The notes beneath the pieces are model-generated. The model was not told the DNA's origin. It was given only the letters and a program-made list of their open reading frames with translations, and made no database searches. Below, piece after piece: positions 13,728 through 23,775 of a DNA stretch of 64,000 nucleotides. Location: assembly GCA_947568835.1 (NCBI GenBank), contig OX387607.1, forward strand, positions 13,779,701 through 13,843,700, given 5' to 3'. This DNA comes from Protonemura montana. Its lineage: Eukaryota; Arthropoda; Insecta; Plecoptera; Nemouridae. Every line of letters starts with the position of its first letter. Positions within the stretch are counted from its first letter, which is position 1. A program made the translations under genes and the position numbers.

Positions 13728-14182
13728 AGGGTATGCTATATCCGTGGCAACATAAGATAGCAAAATTGAGAAGCTCTTTCAAGCGATCTCAGCATCTCCA
13801 TGGCTACCAAACATTGAATCTACCATTGAACCTCCTTTACTAGGCCATGACATCCCCGTGGTAACATAAGATTGCAGAATTAAGAAGCTCTGTCGGGCGA
13901 TCTCAGCATCTCCATGGCTACCAAACATTGAATCTACCATTGAACCTCCTATACTAGGCCATGACATCCCCGGCCGTAGTAACATAAGATAGCAGAATTA
14001 AGAAGCTCTGTCGGGCGATCTCAGCATCTCCATGGCTACCAAACATTGAATCTACCATTGAACCTCCTATACTAGGCCATGACATCCCCGTGGTAACATA
14101 AGATAGCAGAATTAAGAAGCTCTGTCGGGCGATCTCAGCATCTCCATGGCTATCAAAAGTTGAATTTACCATAAAACCTCCT
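13728..14182. repeat. 114-bp satellite, array 2 (4 copies)
   Basis: Monomers start at about 13747, 13861, 13979 and 14093. Spacing is 114, 118 and 114 bp; the 118-bp unit carries a four-base GGCC insertion. The monomer is the same as in the array at 6452-7020 but with its own shared variants (AGAATTAAGAAGCTCTGTCG against AGAATTGAGAAGCTCTGTCA). The two arrays have therefore homogenised separately. Open minus-strand frames of about 70 codons here only reflect the 38-codon period. Confidence 0.95.
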
Positions 14183-14870
14183 AATTTTCGTTTTCAAAGT
14201 TGACAACGTTACATTTCAGTATTCCTATTTATTTGTTCCATTGGTACTATCATCCAACCATGCAAGCAAAATATTTATCTACTTAAAATACACTTTGTTT
14301 CTTTACAATACATTAACAAAGTTTTAGTTATAATATCATTGATATTATGCTATATCGTCAAATCATATTTTCTGGCAAGCTCTGACCGTTTTTTTTATCT
14401 TTATGCAATGAAATTATTTTGGCGTAACATGACAGAGTAGGTGAAGGATAATGTAGAACGTGGTCACAGCCTTCTATCAGTTGTTAGATATTAAAAGCGT
14501 ATGAATTGTGTCTTGTAATTGCTGGCACGAACCAAGAATGAAATGCCAACCGTTCACTCAATAAGCGTGACTCCACGAGGCGAGTAATTACTTCTAAACT
14601 AGAATCCACCCGCGGCGTTTTTCCAGACTTTTTTAAAAATTACTGTCTGAAAGTGGAGACTCGACGGCGGGTAGGGGTGGCAAGGGGGTGGTACATGGGG
14701 GGAGGGAGAGGGTGGCTGGCTGGGGGATGGGGCGATGTGCAGAGTGAATGACAAAAAGAAAAGAAGCCATTTTCACATTTCAAAAAGTGTGGCGTTAATT
14801 ACTACACATTTCTCCTCTTCATTATTCTTTCGATCTGTCATAGGTCGACCAGTTTCAGCAAATACGTGAC
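14183..14870 (+). other. Intergenic, with G-rich quadruplex-prone block 14667-14735
   Basis: From 14667 to 14735 the plus strand holds many runs of three to six G residues (GTAGGGGTGG, CAAGGGGGTGG, ATGGGGGGAGGGAGAGGG, TGGGGGATGGGG), enough for one or more G-quadruplexes. It lies about 140 bp before the CCTCG/CCTTG microsatellite. The rest of the stretch shows nothing. Confidence 0.65.
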
Positions 14871-15067
14871 TTGCCTCGCCTCGCCTCGCCTCGCCTCGCC
14901 TCGCCTCGCCTCGCCTCGCCTCGCCTCGCTTGCCTTGCCTTGCCTCGCCTTGCCTTGCCTTGCCTTGCCTTGCCTTGCCTTGCCTTGCCTTGCCTTGCCT
15001 TGCCTTGCCTTGCCTTGCCTTGCCTTGCCTTGCCTTGCCTCGCCTCGCCTCGCCTCACCTTGCCTTG
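14871..15067. repeat. CCTCG/CCTTG pentanucleotide microsatellite
   Basis: About 39 five-base units run without a break: first mainly CCTCG, then mainly CCTTG, then CCTCG again. The block structure suggests C-to-T change at the CpG followed by local duplication. The frames opened on both strands (RQGKA- or LPCLA-type repeats) are artefacts of the period. Confidence 0.97.
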
Positions 15068-15589
15068 AGCGTGTTCCCAAGCACGAAAAGTGCACGATTG
15101 ACCATTTTTTAGAATTATCCTGTGTATACAAAAAACAGCTCGTGAATAGAGATTTGGGAGCAGACTCAAAATGCCCGATATTAATCGAAGTGATCTGATA
15201 TGTTAATTTCTAGAAATTATTTTCGTGCTTTGTCCTAATGTTCGTGTTTCTCGATTTTTCTTTCGATATCAAGCTTTCCAGTTTTCCATTTTCAAAGCAG
15301 AGGTTTTATTGTTAGCCTATATTTTAAATTTAACTGAAATCAAGACATTGACGACGTTCGACAAATATAACGTTTGAGATTTATGAAGAGTCCAACGTTG
15401 AACCAATCTGTGGTTGAACGTAACTTATAAAGACCAGGAATCTTAGAAAAGTGTCTTTATATTCCCCAGTTATTACCATTCACATCCAGTATTACCAGTA
15501 GAAATTTACTCACAATGTAGCTCATGGTTTTCGATAGCTTCAAAGATGTCTTGTAGAATTTAGACGAGCACCCAAGAACCAACGATCTT
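15068..15589. other. Intergenic DNA, nothing seen
   Basis: AT-rich sequence between the pentanucleotide microsatellite and the GGAACTAG minisatellite. I find no open frame with protein character and no repeat. Confidence 0.6.
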
Positions 15590-16045
15590 AGGAGCTAGAA
15601 ACTGTAGAACTATAGGAACTAAATACTTGGAACAAGAAACTGGGAATTGGGAACTAGGAACTAGAATTGCTTTTAGACTCATGTCTCCTTGATTTAGCCT
15701 TAACACTAGTTTTAACAAAAACTATTTGAACTTAGTTTTGAATGCTAAGTGAAGAACAACTAAATTTCCCAACGTTCGTAACTTGTACCTGTTACTTCTT
15801 CAAGGGTAAGAGCAGTCCTGACAATAAGCATTTAGGATGCTTGAACTAGGTAATTGTTATAATTTGATGTGGTTCTTTCGTTATTGAGAAATTGAAGAAG
15901 AAGTAACAGGTACAAGTTACAAAACGTTGAGAAATTTAGTTGTTCTTCACTTAGCATTCAAAACCCATTTCAAATAGTTTATGTTAGCAACTAGAAATTC
16001 GGAACTAGAAACTGTAGACTTGTAACTAGGAACTACTAAACTAAA
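15590..16045. repeat. GGAACTAGAAACT-type minisatellite split by a MITE
   Basis: Degenerate copies of GGAACTAGAAACT occur at 15590-15665 and resume at about 15988-16045, on both sides of the fold-back element at 15671-15982. The halves look like one former array into which the element inserted, or from which local repeats grew on both sides. No gene lies here. Confidence 0.6.
15671..15982. mobile_element. Fold-back MITE, copy 1
   Basis: The left half reads TTTTAGACTCATGTC, then CACTAGTTTTAACAAAAACT, TTTTGAATGCTAAGTGAAG, and GTACCTGTTACTTCTTC. The right half contains the reverse complements in reverse order (GAAGAAGTAACAGGTAC, CTTCACTTAGCATTCAAAA, then AAATAGTTT), so the element folds on itself with arms of about 90 bases around a 90-base loop. 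The same sequence forms a shorter palindrome at 61003-61196 and a fragment at 63421-63491. No transposase is encoded, so it is a non-autonomous DNA element of unknown superfamily. The outermost right end is lost here. Confidence 0.8.
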
Positions 16046-16719
16046 AAGCATCGTGTTAAACCACCTACACATGGTAAACACTCACTGAGAAAGCCCCCTT
16101 GGTTCCAGGCCTCGCGAGTAGTATGAACACTTGGCTTCGTATACTTGAGGCAACGTCGATCATAGCATGCTTACAATAAAATATCAAACCACACTTTCAT
16201 CCCACACACCCTCCCCATGCGCTTCCCATGAATATTCACACACGGGGGGGATGCAAGCGGGGGAGAATGCATCTCTATGGCGTACGTTTAGCTCTCATCA
16301 AAGATGCTGCATCCTTGTCAACCTCCGACGGGCTGTCATCTCGTCTCGCTCGCACCAGCCCGTCGCGATTCCTGTACACTTTTCTTTTTTTCTTTTTACC
16401 TCACGGCTAAACCAATGTTGTGTCGGCTCGGCAACGCGTGCATAATTCCACTCACTTTTCATCAAGCAGTTTTTTACGAAATTAATGCTGATTTTTTTTT
16501 TTTTATCGTCTAGGTAGTACCAAAGGTATTACGTAGGTACTACATGCTGTAACTTATGGAGCTTCTGGGAAATTTTCAGATTTATTTGCAGAAACTAAGA
16601 CGGGCTTCAATGAAATGATATCTCCACTATGCAAACTGATGATGACCACCGTTCGTGTTTTTTTTTTCAAAGTAAAATTAAATTCAAATTTGATTGGAGA
16701 TTAAAATTAGAGGTGGCCG
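16046..16719. other. Intergenic DNA, nothing decisive
   Basis: Open frames of 60-92 codons at 16167-16513 overlap in all three plus-strand frames and have no recognisable domain. I see no gene. The sequence from 16200 to 16390 is moderately GC-rich with runs of G and C. Confidence 0.5.
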
Positions 16720-17330
16720 TGAAGCGAATAGTGGGAAGTACAAGCGTTTTTTAGGCACTTTTCATACTTCCTCGGCGTAAAAGGGCGTTTGTAATCGATA
16801 AACAGCATTAGACAGGTGTTTTTAAGCGCGTATAAGCGTCAAAAAGGTGATTGTAGCGATTTGGCGCTAAAATTGTGTTGGTAGGCGTTCGAAAGCGTTT
16901 TTTAGGACATTTTGAGCGTTCCTAGGGCGTGCGGATAGTGGAAAATAGCGTGCGGATAAGACCTGGCGACCTGCGTGCGGGTAGGAGACGATTTTCGTAC
17001 GAATAAGGTAAACCGGCAAATGGGAAAAGCGAGTTACTTGCGTCGATGTTAGCAATTGCTGCAGTGCGAATAAGAGGTTGTGAATTCTGTGCGGATAGAC
17101 ACATGCGAGTAGCGTGCGAATAAGAAGGTAGGTACATGGAAGTGGCCCGTGATGGGTCAGGAAGTGACGTGCGAATAGCGAGTATACCGCTCGGTTTAGC
17201 AAAGTGGAGGAATTGGTGTGCCTGTAGGTTGGAATTCATGGCGAGTTGAACAAACTGAAGTCAGTAATGTGCGGATAAAAATATACGTGCGTGCAGATAG
17301 TCACAGGGAATTGGCTTGCGAACAAGATGG
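16720..17330 (+). repeat. Cluster of degenerate GTGCGRATAR motifs
   Basis: All on the plus strand, close matches to GTGCGRATAR begin at about 16929, 16950, 16975, 16997, 17064, 17089, 17103, 17114, 17169, 17269 and 17291, with weaker ones at 16722 and 17315. Many steps are 21-25 bp. The upstream part (16740-16920) instead repeats AGCGTTTTTTAGG (at about 16743 and 16888) and other GGCGT or AGCGT words. The separating sequence is not itself repeated, so this is not an ordinary tandem repeat. Its role is unknown. Confidence 0.6.
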
Positions 17331-17794
17331 AATGACAGGGTATCAGGGACGATAAAATCACAATTTTTTTTATTTTGTATTTTTTTATTTAATTTATTCG
17401 TCGCGTAAACATTACCAACACATTGTATGGAACGAGGCAGGTAACTAAATTATAATTGAATTCAATGTATACAATTTAAAAAAAAAGCATTCACTCCTTA
17501 TAAAACCATACCAAAATAGTGACCTTATTGTACAGGAAGATAAAACAGAAATTCACCTCCCAAAAAACGCCCTTATTTTCTCTCGAGGAGGTCAAGGATT
17601 TCAAAATTAAATAGGATAAAAGTGGATACGATGCGAATAGACGGGATAGAATCAAATTAAATTATTTAATTCCGCCGAGTCACTGACATTGCAATGAACA
17701 CCACAGGTTTGCTGTAAGTGTTTAAAAAAAAGTAAACTGTTAAATACTTCTGAGTAAATCACCCAGTAATTGAACGTTGATTTAGTGAACGAGT
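17331..17794. other. AT-rich intergenic DNA, nothing seen
   Basis: Mostly A and T runs. One further GCGAATAG word occurs at about 17632. No open frame of interest was found. Confidence 0.55.
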
Positions 17795-18035
17795 AGTGGT
17801 GTTTAACGACGCACTATTTAGACAATGGGTCATGTAGCACTGGTCTTATGACGTCGGTGAATGAGTGGATGATGACGATAATAAATATGAACTATCCTAG
17901 AATACAGGCGGGGAAACCTAGTAGCGGTACGTAGACCACTTCTGTCGAAGATCGCCAGTGTGACCAACGGCTTAACATCCCCACTGTAGGATTGACAACG
18001 CGAACAGGATTCCTCCGTTAAGATTAGGCGATAGG
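17795..18035 (+). repeat. SINE-like dispersed repeat, copy C
   Basis: This copy begins with GTGGTGTTTAACGACGCAC, passes through CTTATGACGTCGGTGAATG, the AGTGGATGATGA block, GGGGAAACCTAG, CGGTACGTAGACCAC and CAACGGCTTAACATCC, and reaches ACAGGATTCCTCCGTTAAG. It gives the head and body that connect copies A, B and D into one family. The final tail module is not recognisable. Confidence 0.75.
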
Positions 18036-18959
18036 GATTAGTTTTAATTATAATCCTCTTATTCTCTCTTTTCATTCACAATGCAACATTTCGTTACAAT
18101 TTCAAGTGTTTGGAAAAGTGTTCAGTTTCAAATCACGAGCGCTGTAACTCTAATGAGCTAGGTGCTACACGTGTAATGAATGATTGTAAATACAGAGGCT
18201 TACACGATGCAATTCTCTGTCCAAAATCGCCAGTTTGTTTCCCTCTCGCTGTTGTAGAAGCAGCGTTATCGTGCGCACGACGGAAATGGCTCCGGATTGA
18301 AACAATTGCTGAGCGACTGCAGTGACTGAGCCGAGCTACAAATTCATCATCTTCCACGATCAGATGCTGCTCGAGTCTTGAGAAATATCGACGGCGAAAT
18401 TTAGCGTCATCTTGAGCGGCAACAAGCCGTAATTGCCTTTCATGCAATTAATCAAAAATAAAATACGGTATCCTGCTTTGAGGAGGATCTCCTGTAGCTA
18501 AAAATATTTTTATTAAACAAAAAAGGGCCCCTAGAATAATCAGTCGTACAGAAAATAGACAAACATGTAAACCATTATTTATAAAGTTCAAGATTTGAGC
18601 TATGACATGTCTTTATATCCTAGATTTAGTTTTATTTGTATTTGACAATCCTGAAAGTTTTAATAAGCAAAGTGATGTTCGTGATTTTAATACAAGAAGA
18701 GGCAATATTTACCGTCCACCGAGAACAAGACTGACTATCACAGAATAGACACCATTGAGCAAAGTAGCAAAGATTTTTAACAATTGACCTGAGCATATCA
18801 AAATCAGAAACTCCAGTAGACAAGCTTTTAAACAATTGACAAAAATGTTTTTGGTGAACTATGCATTTTATACTTTAGACGAATTTGAATCATCAATTAA
18901 TTGTATTTGTAACTACTGTAGATTGTATTGCTAGAATGGATGTGACGATGATATGAACT
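18036..18959. other. Intergenic DNA, no gene seen
   Basis: Two open frames on opposite strands overlap at 18110-18447 without domain similarity. The AT-rich 18600-18950 part may be the eroded upstream portion of the LINE tail that follows, but I cannot show reverse-transcriptase residues in it. Confidence 0.45.
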
Positions 18960-19085
18960 GAAATTACCCATGTATATTAATGTACGTTTTAGACAGGTCT
19001 CCATGCTCCTACAAAATATGTCATAATATGTACAAAGAGTGTTTTCTTCAGAAAAATGTAAGTAAAGGAACAATTACAATTATAC
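18960..19085 (+). mobile_element. LINE 3' tail fragment, copy 1
   Basis: The words ATGTCATAATATGTAC, AAGAGTGTTTT, CAGAAAAATG and AATAAAGGAACAATTA-like sequence occur in the same order at 31180-31262, where they end in an ATT-rich tail. Two genomic copies with a shared 3' end and diverging 5' parts fit a 5'-truncated non-LTR retrotransposon. The family cannot be named from this tail alone. Confidence 0.55.
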
Positions 19086-20080
19086 AAGCTGATTTGAGTA
19101 ATTTAAGCTTATTTGAGTTGAGTAATCATTTTTGAGTGTTAACTACGCCAGGAAAAAAGCCCAACGCAGAAAGTAACAAAAATGTGTTTTTTTGTCAAGT
19201 CATTTGTCATGTTGTGAACTTGCGTTAACATTATCTTTTAGGAGCAAGAATGTGTTTAAACTTTTATGCCGAAATAACGCTTCAGTGTTTTACTGAAGAC
19301 AGAATCAGGAGTGCGAATTTGTTTACCCTTAAAATTCTTCATTTGTTGACATCCCTTGAGGACCAAAATTCGTTACTCGGATTCCATCTTAAAATATTCC
19401 TAATTTTTTTAAGGTTTGCACCCCTAGCAAGGCGAGCTATTTGGATTTAGCATGAACATAATGTTTTAGCCTACATAAATATTATAAGCATGAAAACAGA
19501 AATAACTCCCTCCGTGTTTATCTTGGAAAATATAGGGGTGTACATGTCATTCTCCTTCAAATTATACCTGCAATATTCAAACATCACGTTACATATTTGA
19601 AGTGGGAATCCGATTGACAAATTTTTACCCGCGACGAGTGTCAACAGCGGTAGAATTTCAAGAAGTGTTGAATGCACTTCCCTGTTTTTACTTGCAATGG
19701 ATTTTTTTACCTGCGGTTCTTGATTTTCTTGGTTGTTTGACTCAGCGCCTGCATCGTAGACTTGACATCAGTGCATATGTGTACGACGTGTGGCCTACCC
19801 ATCGGGATTCACAAAGAAATGTTCCCACATCTAGTTTTAAAAGGTTAAATAAACTACGGAAGATAATTTAATTGAGTAATGTGTATTATTATTAATATTT
19901 TTATTGGCATATTCTTTTACGAGTTGTCCTGTCTTGCTATTTGCCTATTTGGCTGTAAGGGAAGATGTTTTCTAGGATTGGAGACGAAATAAGTGAATGC
20001 CGGGTTTTTATCCCGTCTGGTACGCTAAATAAAATTTAGAAACAACTACCTACATTATCATGAAATTCGGTAGTCAGTTC
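19086..20080. other. Intergenic DNA, no gene seen
   Basis: Plus-strand open frames at 19250-19450 and 19602-19871 have no recognisable domain and no splice context. A short palindromic CGGGTTTTTATCCCG word at about 20000 is the first hint of the tRNA-like mosaic that follows. Confidence 0.45.
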
Positions 20081-20472
20081 TTCTAGCCATGTCGCGGTGG
20101 TAGGTCGCCAAGCCAAGTGGGTCGCAGGTTCAAAACCCGGTCGCGCAGCTTTCTGCTGCCCGGGAAAAGGTAAGTAAAATGGTGTGAATAAAAAGATTGC
20201 AGAAATGTTCGTTCCAGAGAATATGTTGAGGTAATTTGTGTACTTGTCATACTCTGAGGCCCTCTTCTGCTATTCAAGTTTATGTTATTTCCCCGCACAC
20301 TACCACTCGTCTCGATGGCTGATTGGGAAGGTTGCTTCTCCAACTATGTCATTCAACGGTCTCGAGCTCAATTCTGTACCGGTATGCTTTTTGTTATTCA
20401 GAAAGGGGCGACTAGAATATTATTGTCAAGAAATTGCATCACGTGTTTTAATAAATCCGTAAAAACGAATTA

Positions 20473-20545
20473 GCCATCGTAGCTCTGTTGCAAGATCTGG
20501 GTCTACGGCAGGAGAGGTTTGCAGTTCGGCTCCCTGCGCCATTAC
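20473..20545 (+). repeat. tRNA-like module
   Basis: An A-box-like TAGCTCTGTTGCAAG near the 5' side is followed 36 bp later by a B-box-like GCAGTTCGGCTCCCTGC. Its ends (GCAG and CTGC) can form a T-arm stem. The acceptor ends do not pair, so it is not called a functional tRNA. This is one of the better-preserved members of the 20.1-25.1 kb mosaic. Confidence 0.5.
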
Positions 20546-21366
20546 ATTTTGTGACCCGGAGGGCATTGATGGGATGGCAAAAAAATAGTCCAAAAGATTT
20601 TTTCCTTTTTTTTATATTTTTTACAAAGTATATCTATAAACTAAACCAACCGCATACCATAGTGCATATTGGTCGAAAGGTAACGATCCCGCGTCGTGGT
20701 TTGAACTGGTTTCATATGACCGATTTCAAATCGGAGTGGAGTCTGCGTTCTGTAATTGAATTTTGGACTTTTTCCGGGTACACGATTGTAGGTGGCGGGG
20801 GCCAGTATCAAAGTTGCGGTGCTTGGGTCAAAACCGTTGACATTTTTGAACCAGTGTGATAAAGTGTATAACTATGCTTTGCAGCTATCGGTTGCGGCGG
20901 TAGTTGTGAACTTTACGTGGTCGCATGTGTAAAGGCCTAGACTCCGATGAGTCTAGGTTCTGATTTACCCAATTCTGAAATATTGGTGAAGTACACATTT
21001 ATAGAATTTTTGGCGTGTGATTATTTAGAACGGCAGTTTTTTTCCAAGAGAAAAAGTCTATGAGCCATGATTAAACGTGCACATACAAATCGAAAAACAG
21101 TATGTGTCTAATTCTGATTTCGCGCCCGATGTAGGTAATTAAGAGCTATTCTAACCTTTGTCACCTTTGTGTAAATTCGTATAACATTGTCTTTCTGAGA
21201 CTGTCCGATCTACGTGGTAAAGGGTCCACGGTCTCTCATCAAAGGTATTTGCCACCTGGATAGAATCTACTCGACGGAGGAACCTGTACACAGTTGTAAT
21301 CCTACAACTGGATAGCTGGAGTAAGGAGACTTTAATATTTCAAGATTGCATCGGACTTCAAATGCC

Positions 21367-22245
21367 CGCTTGGTCGTGAGGTTAATGGCATCGAACATAT
21401 CGTTTACCTGGTAAAATAGTGTGAAATTACTAGGTGTTATCACGTTTATTCCACGACGCGATTTTACACATATGCATTTTTTTTTTGGGCGAATGGCGTA
21501 GACAGTAGCATAATTCTGAAGACTAAAGAATTCGTATTTTAACGGTGTTTTTTTTTGCGAGTTCCGAATTGTTTTATGGTGTTTGAATATTAGTACCTAC
21601 TTACTTACCGATAAACTTCAAAGAAAAGAACATCCGATTGGTATAACAACTCGACCACGAAGTAACTGCGAAATTTTAGTTACGACATAAAAAACACTGC
21701 TAAACTACAACGTGATTAAGCACAGAAAATCCAATCGTTAGTGTTTAGTTGTTTTAGAACCCACGTTAGTTATCTAACGAGGGTGGCTCTGTGGCAGGCG
21801 CTGTGCCTCGAGTCGCGGTAGCGAAGCGTTCGTTCCCCGGCGTAGTCACATTTTTGTATCTTACCATCGACTTAGATAGAATGTGACCAAATGTGAAAAT
21901 TATTAAAAGTCCATAGTGAAGTACAAATTTCTGCCAACAGGTGGCTCAGATGGTAGTTTTGGAATGAACTCTAGTTCGCAATCCTATATACTTGATGCTA
22001 GACTTAGGAGCTGCACACGGGGTTATGGGTGGGGTTCGCGGTCGTGGGAACGGCTCACAAAATTGGCCCAGGAGCTCAGGAGCGCCCGACAACCTTGCTT
22101 TTGTCTTAACCATTCGCCCAAAAAGAAAATGCATTAGTGTAACTCGTCGTGGATAGGACTTGATTCGAACCTAGTAACTCCGCACGCAGCATATCAGGTG
22201 ATCGACAAGTCCGGTGCCTCTAACCGCACGACCAAGCGGACATTT
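21367..22245. mobile_element. 880-bp element with tRNA-like inverted ends
   Basis: The left end (21367-21515, plus) and right end (22075-22245, minus) are similar to each other in inverted orientation. Each starts CGCTTGGTCGTG with GGTTA soon after, an A-box-like start, and ends with a T-run or A-run plus GGGCGAATGG. The right end also has an intact-looking B-box (GGTTCGAATCAAG, minus strand). Between them lie two further tRNA-like modules, at 21777-21850 (GTGGCTCTGTGGCAGG with GCGTTCGTTCCCC) and 21945-22000. The interior recurs inverted at 23735-24290. No open frame of note is present. I read it as a non-autonomous mobile or rearranged unit; target duplications could not be identified. Confidence 0.5.
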
Positions 22246-22424
22246 TTGTTGTGGTACATTGTTGAGATATTTCACTCTTCTGACTCAAGCTACCCAACGC
22301 ACTTCATCTGGATCATATTTTTGTTGAAGGGATGGTGAGAAAATAAGCCGAAGTATACTTTTAATTTTTTTTTACTGAGTTATTTATAGAATACATATAC
22401 GATCTATACCTCTATCCGTGAATG

Positions 22425-22512
22425 GAGGGTGCATTAGCTCATTAGGAGCGAGCTAGGGACAGAGGATAGTGGTACTGTGTTCAAATCCGGGCAGTTTTTT
22501 TTTTTTTTTTGT
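22425..22512 (+). repeat. tRNA-like module with T-run
   Basis: TTAGCTCATTAGG (A-box-like) and TGTGTTCAAATCCGGG (B-box-like) lie 34 bp apart, and a run of about 15 T follows directly after GGGCAG. The order and spacing are those of a polymerase III unit with terminator. The stems of a cloverleaf pair poorly, so it is more likely a SINE head or tRNA pseudogene than a working tRNA. Confidence 0.5.
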
Positions 22513-22794
22513 GGACAGGATAGCACTGAAGAGTGTTTTGATCTTTCGAGTAAAACAATAGCATGGGTTTGTGTCAGGTTTGCAGTGCTCGAGTCACGTG
22601 GTCATGTTGGTACTAGCCAACAGTCTAATTAGTCGACCAGTTTCGAACCCCGGCGCCGCCACTGGACGACAGTTGTTCAACAAGATGAAAGATCTGGGAG
22701 CTTTAAGTAATCGATAATATTAAACTCAGAAAATATCTTCTATATCTTCGATACGGCGTTCGAAGTCGGTTCCCTTTGTTAAAACCCAAAATAT

Positions 22795-22875
22795 GTCAGC
22801 CGCTCTTGTAGTCGAGCGGTGAGGTCGTCCGGTTGATGTAGTGAAGGTTCCGCGTTCGAGTCTCTGCCACGTAAT
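22795..22875 (+). repeat. tRNA-like module
   Basis: TTGTAGTCGAGCGGTGAGG near the 5' side resembles the A-box region of class II tRNAs, and CGCGTTCGAGTCTCTGCC gives a B-box. Spacing is about 45 bp. Serine- or leucine-like layout is possible, but the anticodon arm does not pair. It overlaps the inverted copy of the shared unit at 22895-23060 only at its edge. Confidence 0.45.
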
Positions 22876-23384
22876 AGTAAAATGATAGTTTTGCCATCAT
22901 CAGGCGTATCAACATACGAGTTACCGACTGAAGTCCAGCATTAATTGATCGAGTACATTTATTACCCAACAGATTGCGCTGGGGGTCACGGTGCGTCTTA
23001 ACACGACTGCACGTTCGGTGAAACTTTACAAATAAGAATAAGTGGGGGCACTGTGATCTTCCATAGGGCTTTGATGGGCGGTCCTCCTATCAGCCTCTAA
23101 AGCTTGCGTTCTCGCGTTAGCTTGTTGCAAATGGTGAAAGCCCATATTTTTTAGTTGTCCAGTGCTTCTGCAAGGTGTGGTTGCCGGGTTTAGCTATTGC
23201 TAGCGAGGACGAATATTAACTGTCCGCGATATTTAAAAAAAAATTAAATATGAATTCCCTGACTGCTGACTGGCATGCGGTTCTAAAACGAACTAAACAG
23301 AGGGTGCAGTCGATGTGATGTAGCAATCAAGAAGCCGGACTTTCAAACATGAAATTCAAATAGGTTCATCTTTCTCCATCATGC

Positions 23385-23475
23385 CTGGACGTGAGCGTGG
23401 CACATTGGCATCGTCGCTGCTTCGGAAGCGTCAAATATATTCGCTACCGGGATCAAATCCCACTCGACGGAGGAA
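23385..23475 (+). repeat. tRNA-like module (related to 21200-21290)
   Basis: GTGGCACATTGGCATCG is followed by CCGGGATCAAATCCCACTCG. The downstream words ACTCGACGGAGGAA also occur at about 21270, after a comparable CTGGATAGAATCTACTCG. The two are therefore diverged copies of one module about 2.1 kb apart in direct orientation. The B-box carries an A where the consensus has T. Confidence 0.45.
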
Positions 23476-23559
23476 GCTTTTGACTGTTGGAATGCATTTT
23501 CCATCCGTGTTCGTTGGAGTCAGAAGACTCATATATCTAAAAAATTCAGACAATAGTGT

Positions 23560-23735
23560 TGTCCACATGGTCTTGTGGTTAAAGGCATTGAATTCAACGA
23601 GTTGAATGTGGATGTGAATGTGAATGTGAAGTTCCTCGGTTCGAATCACGTTCGATCCTCGACGCAGTTTCACACTGACAAATTATTTTTTTTTCTTTTG
23701 GGCGTTTGATAAAGACAGTAGCAAAACTGCCTGGC
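23560..23735 (+). repeat. tRNA-like module, class II layout
   Basis: ATGGTCTTGTGGTTAAAGGC fits an A-box and D-arm of serine or leucine tRNA type, and CCTCGGTTCGAATCACG fits a B-box. The variable region is swollen by a TGTGAA-like microsatellite. A T-rich tract (ATTTTTTTTTC) follows about 35 bp later, then the GGGCG and GACAGTAGCA words shared with 21487-21512. It is the third copy of the module that forms the ends of the 880-bp element. Confidence 0.55.
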
Positions 23736-23775
23736 GCTCCTGTCGCTTCGCGCCAGTCGCGCCCGGCAGTTTTGC
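23721..23775. other. Nested cruciform-forming sequence
   Basis: GCAAAACTGCC (23721-23731) and GGCAGTTTTGC (23765-23775) are perfect 11-bp complements. Between them, CTGGCGC (23731-23737) and GCGCCAG (23750-23756) form a second stem, giving a stem with an inner side hairpin. The homologous place in the left arm of the long inverted repeat (about 22045-22090) has lost this symmetry. Confidence 0.75.

Noticed and set aside
13779-14172. Minus-strand frames with repeated GDAEIARQSFLIL
   Set aside because: They reflect the 114-bp satellite, whose period is divisible by three; no start context, splice partners or known domain.
14838-15198. Overlapping frames of 60-110 codons rich in RQGKA, RRGEA or LPCLA
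   Set aside because: They are only translations of the CCTTG/CCTCG microsatellite, open in several frames on both strands.
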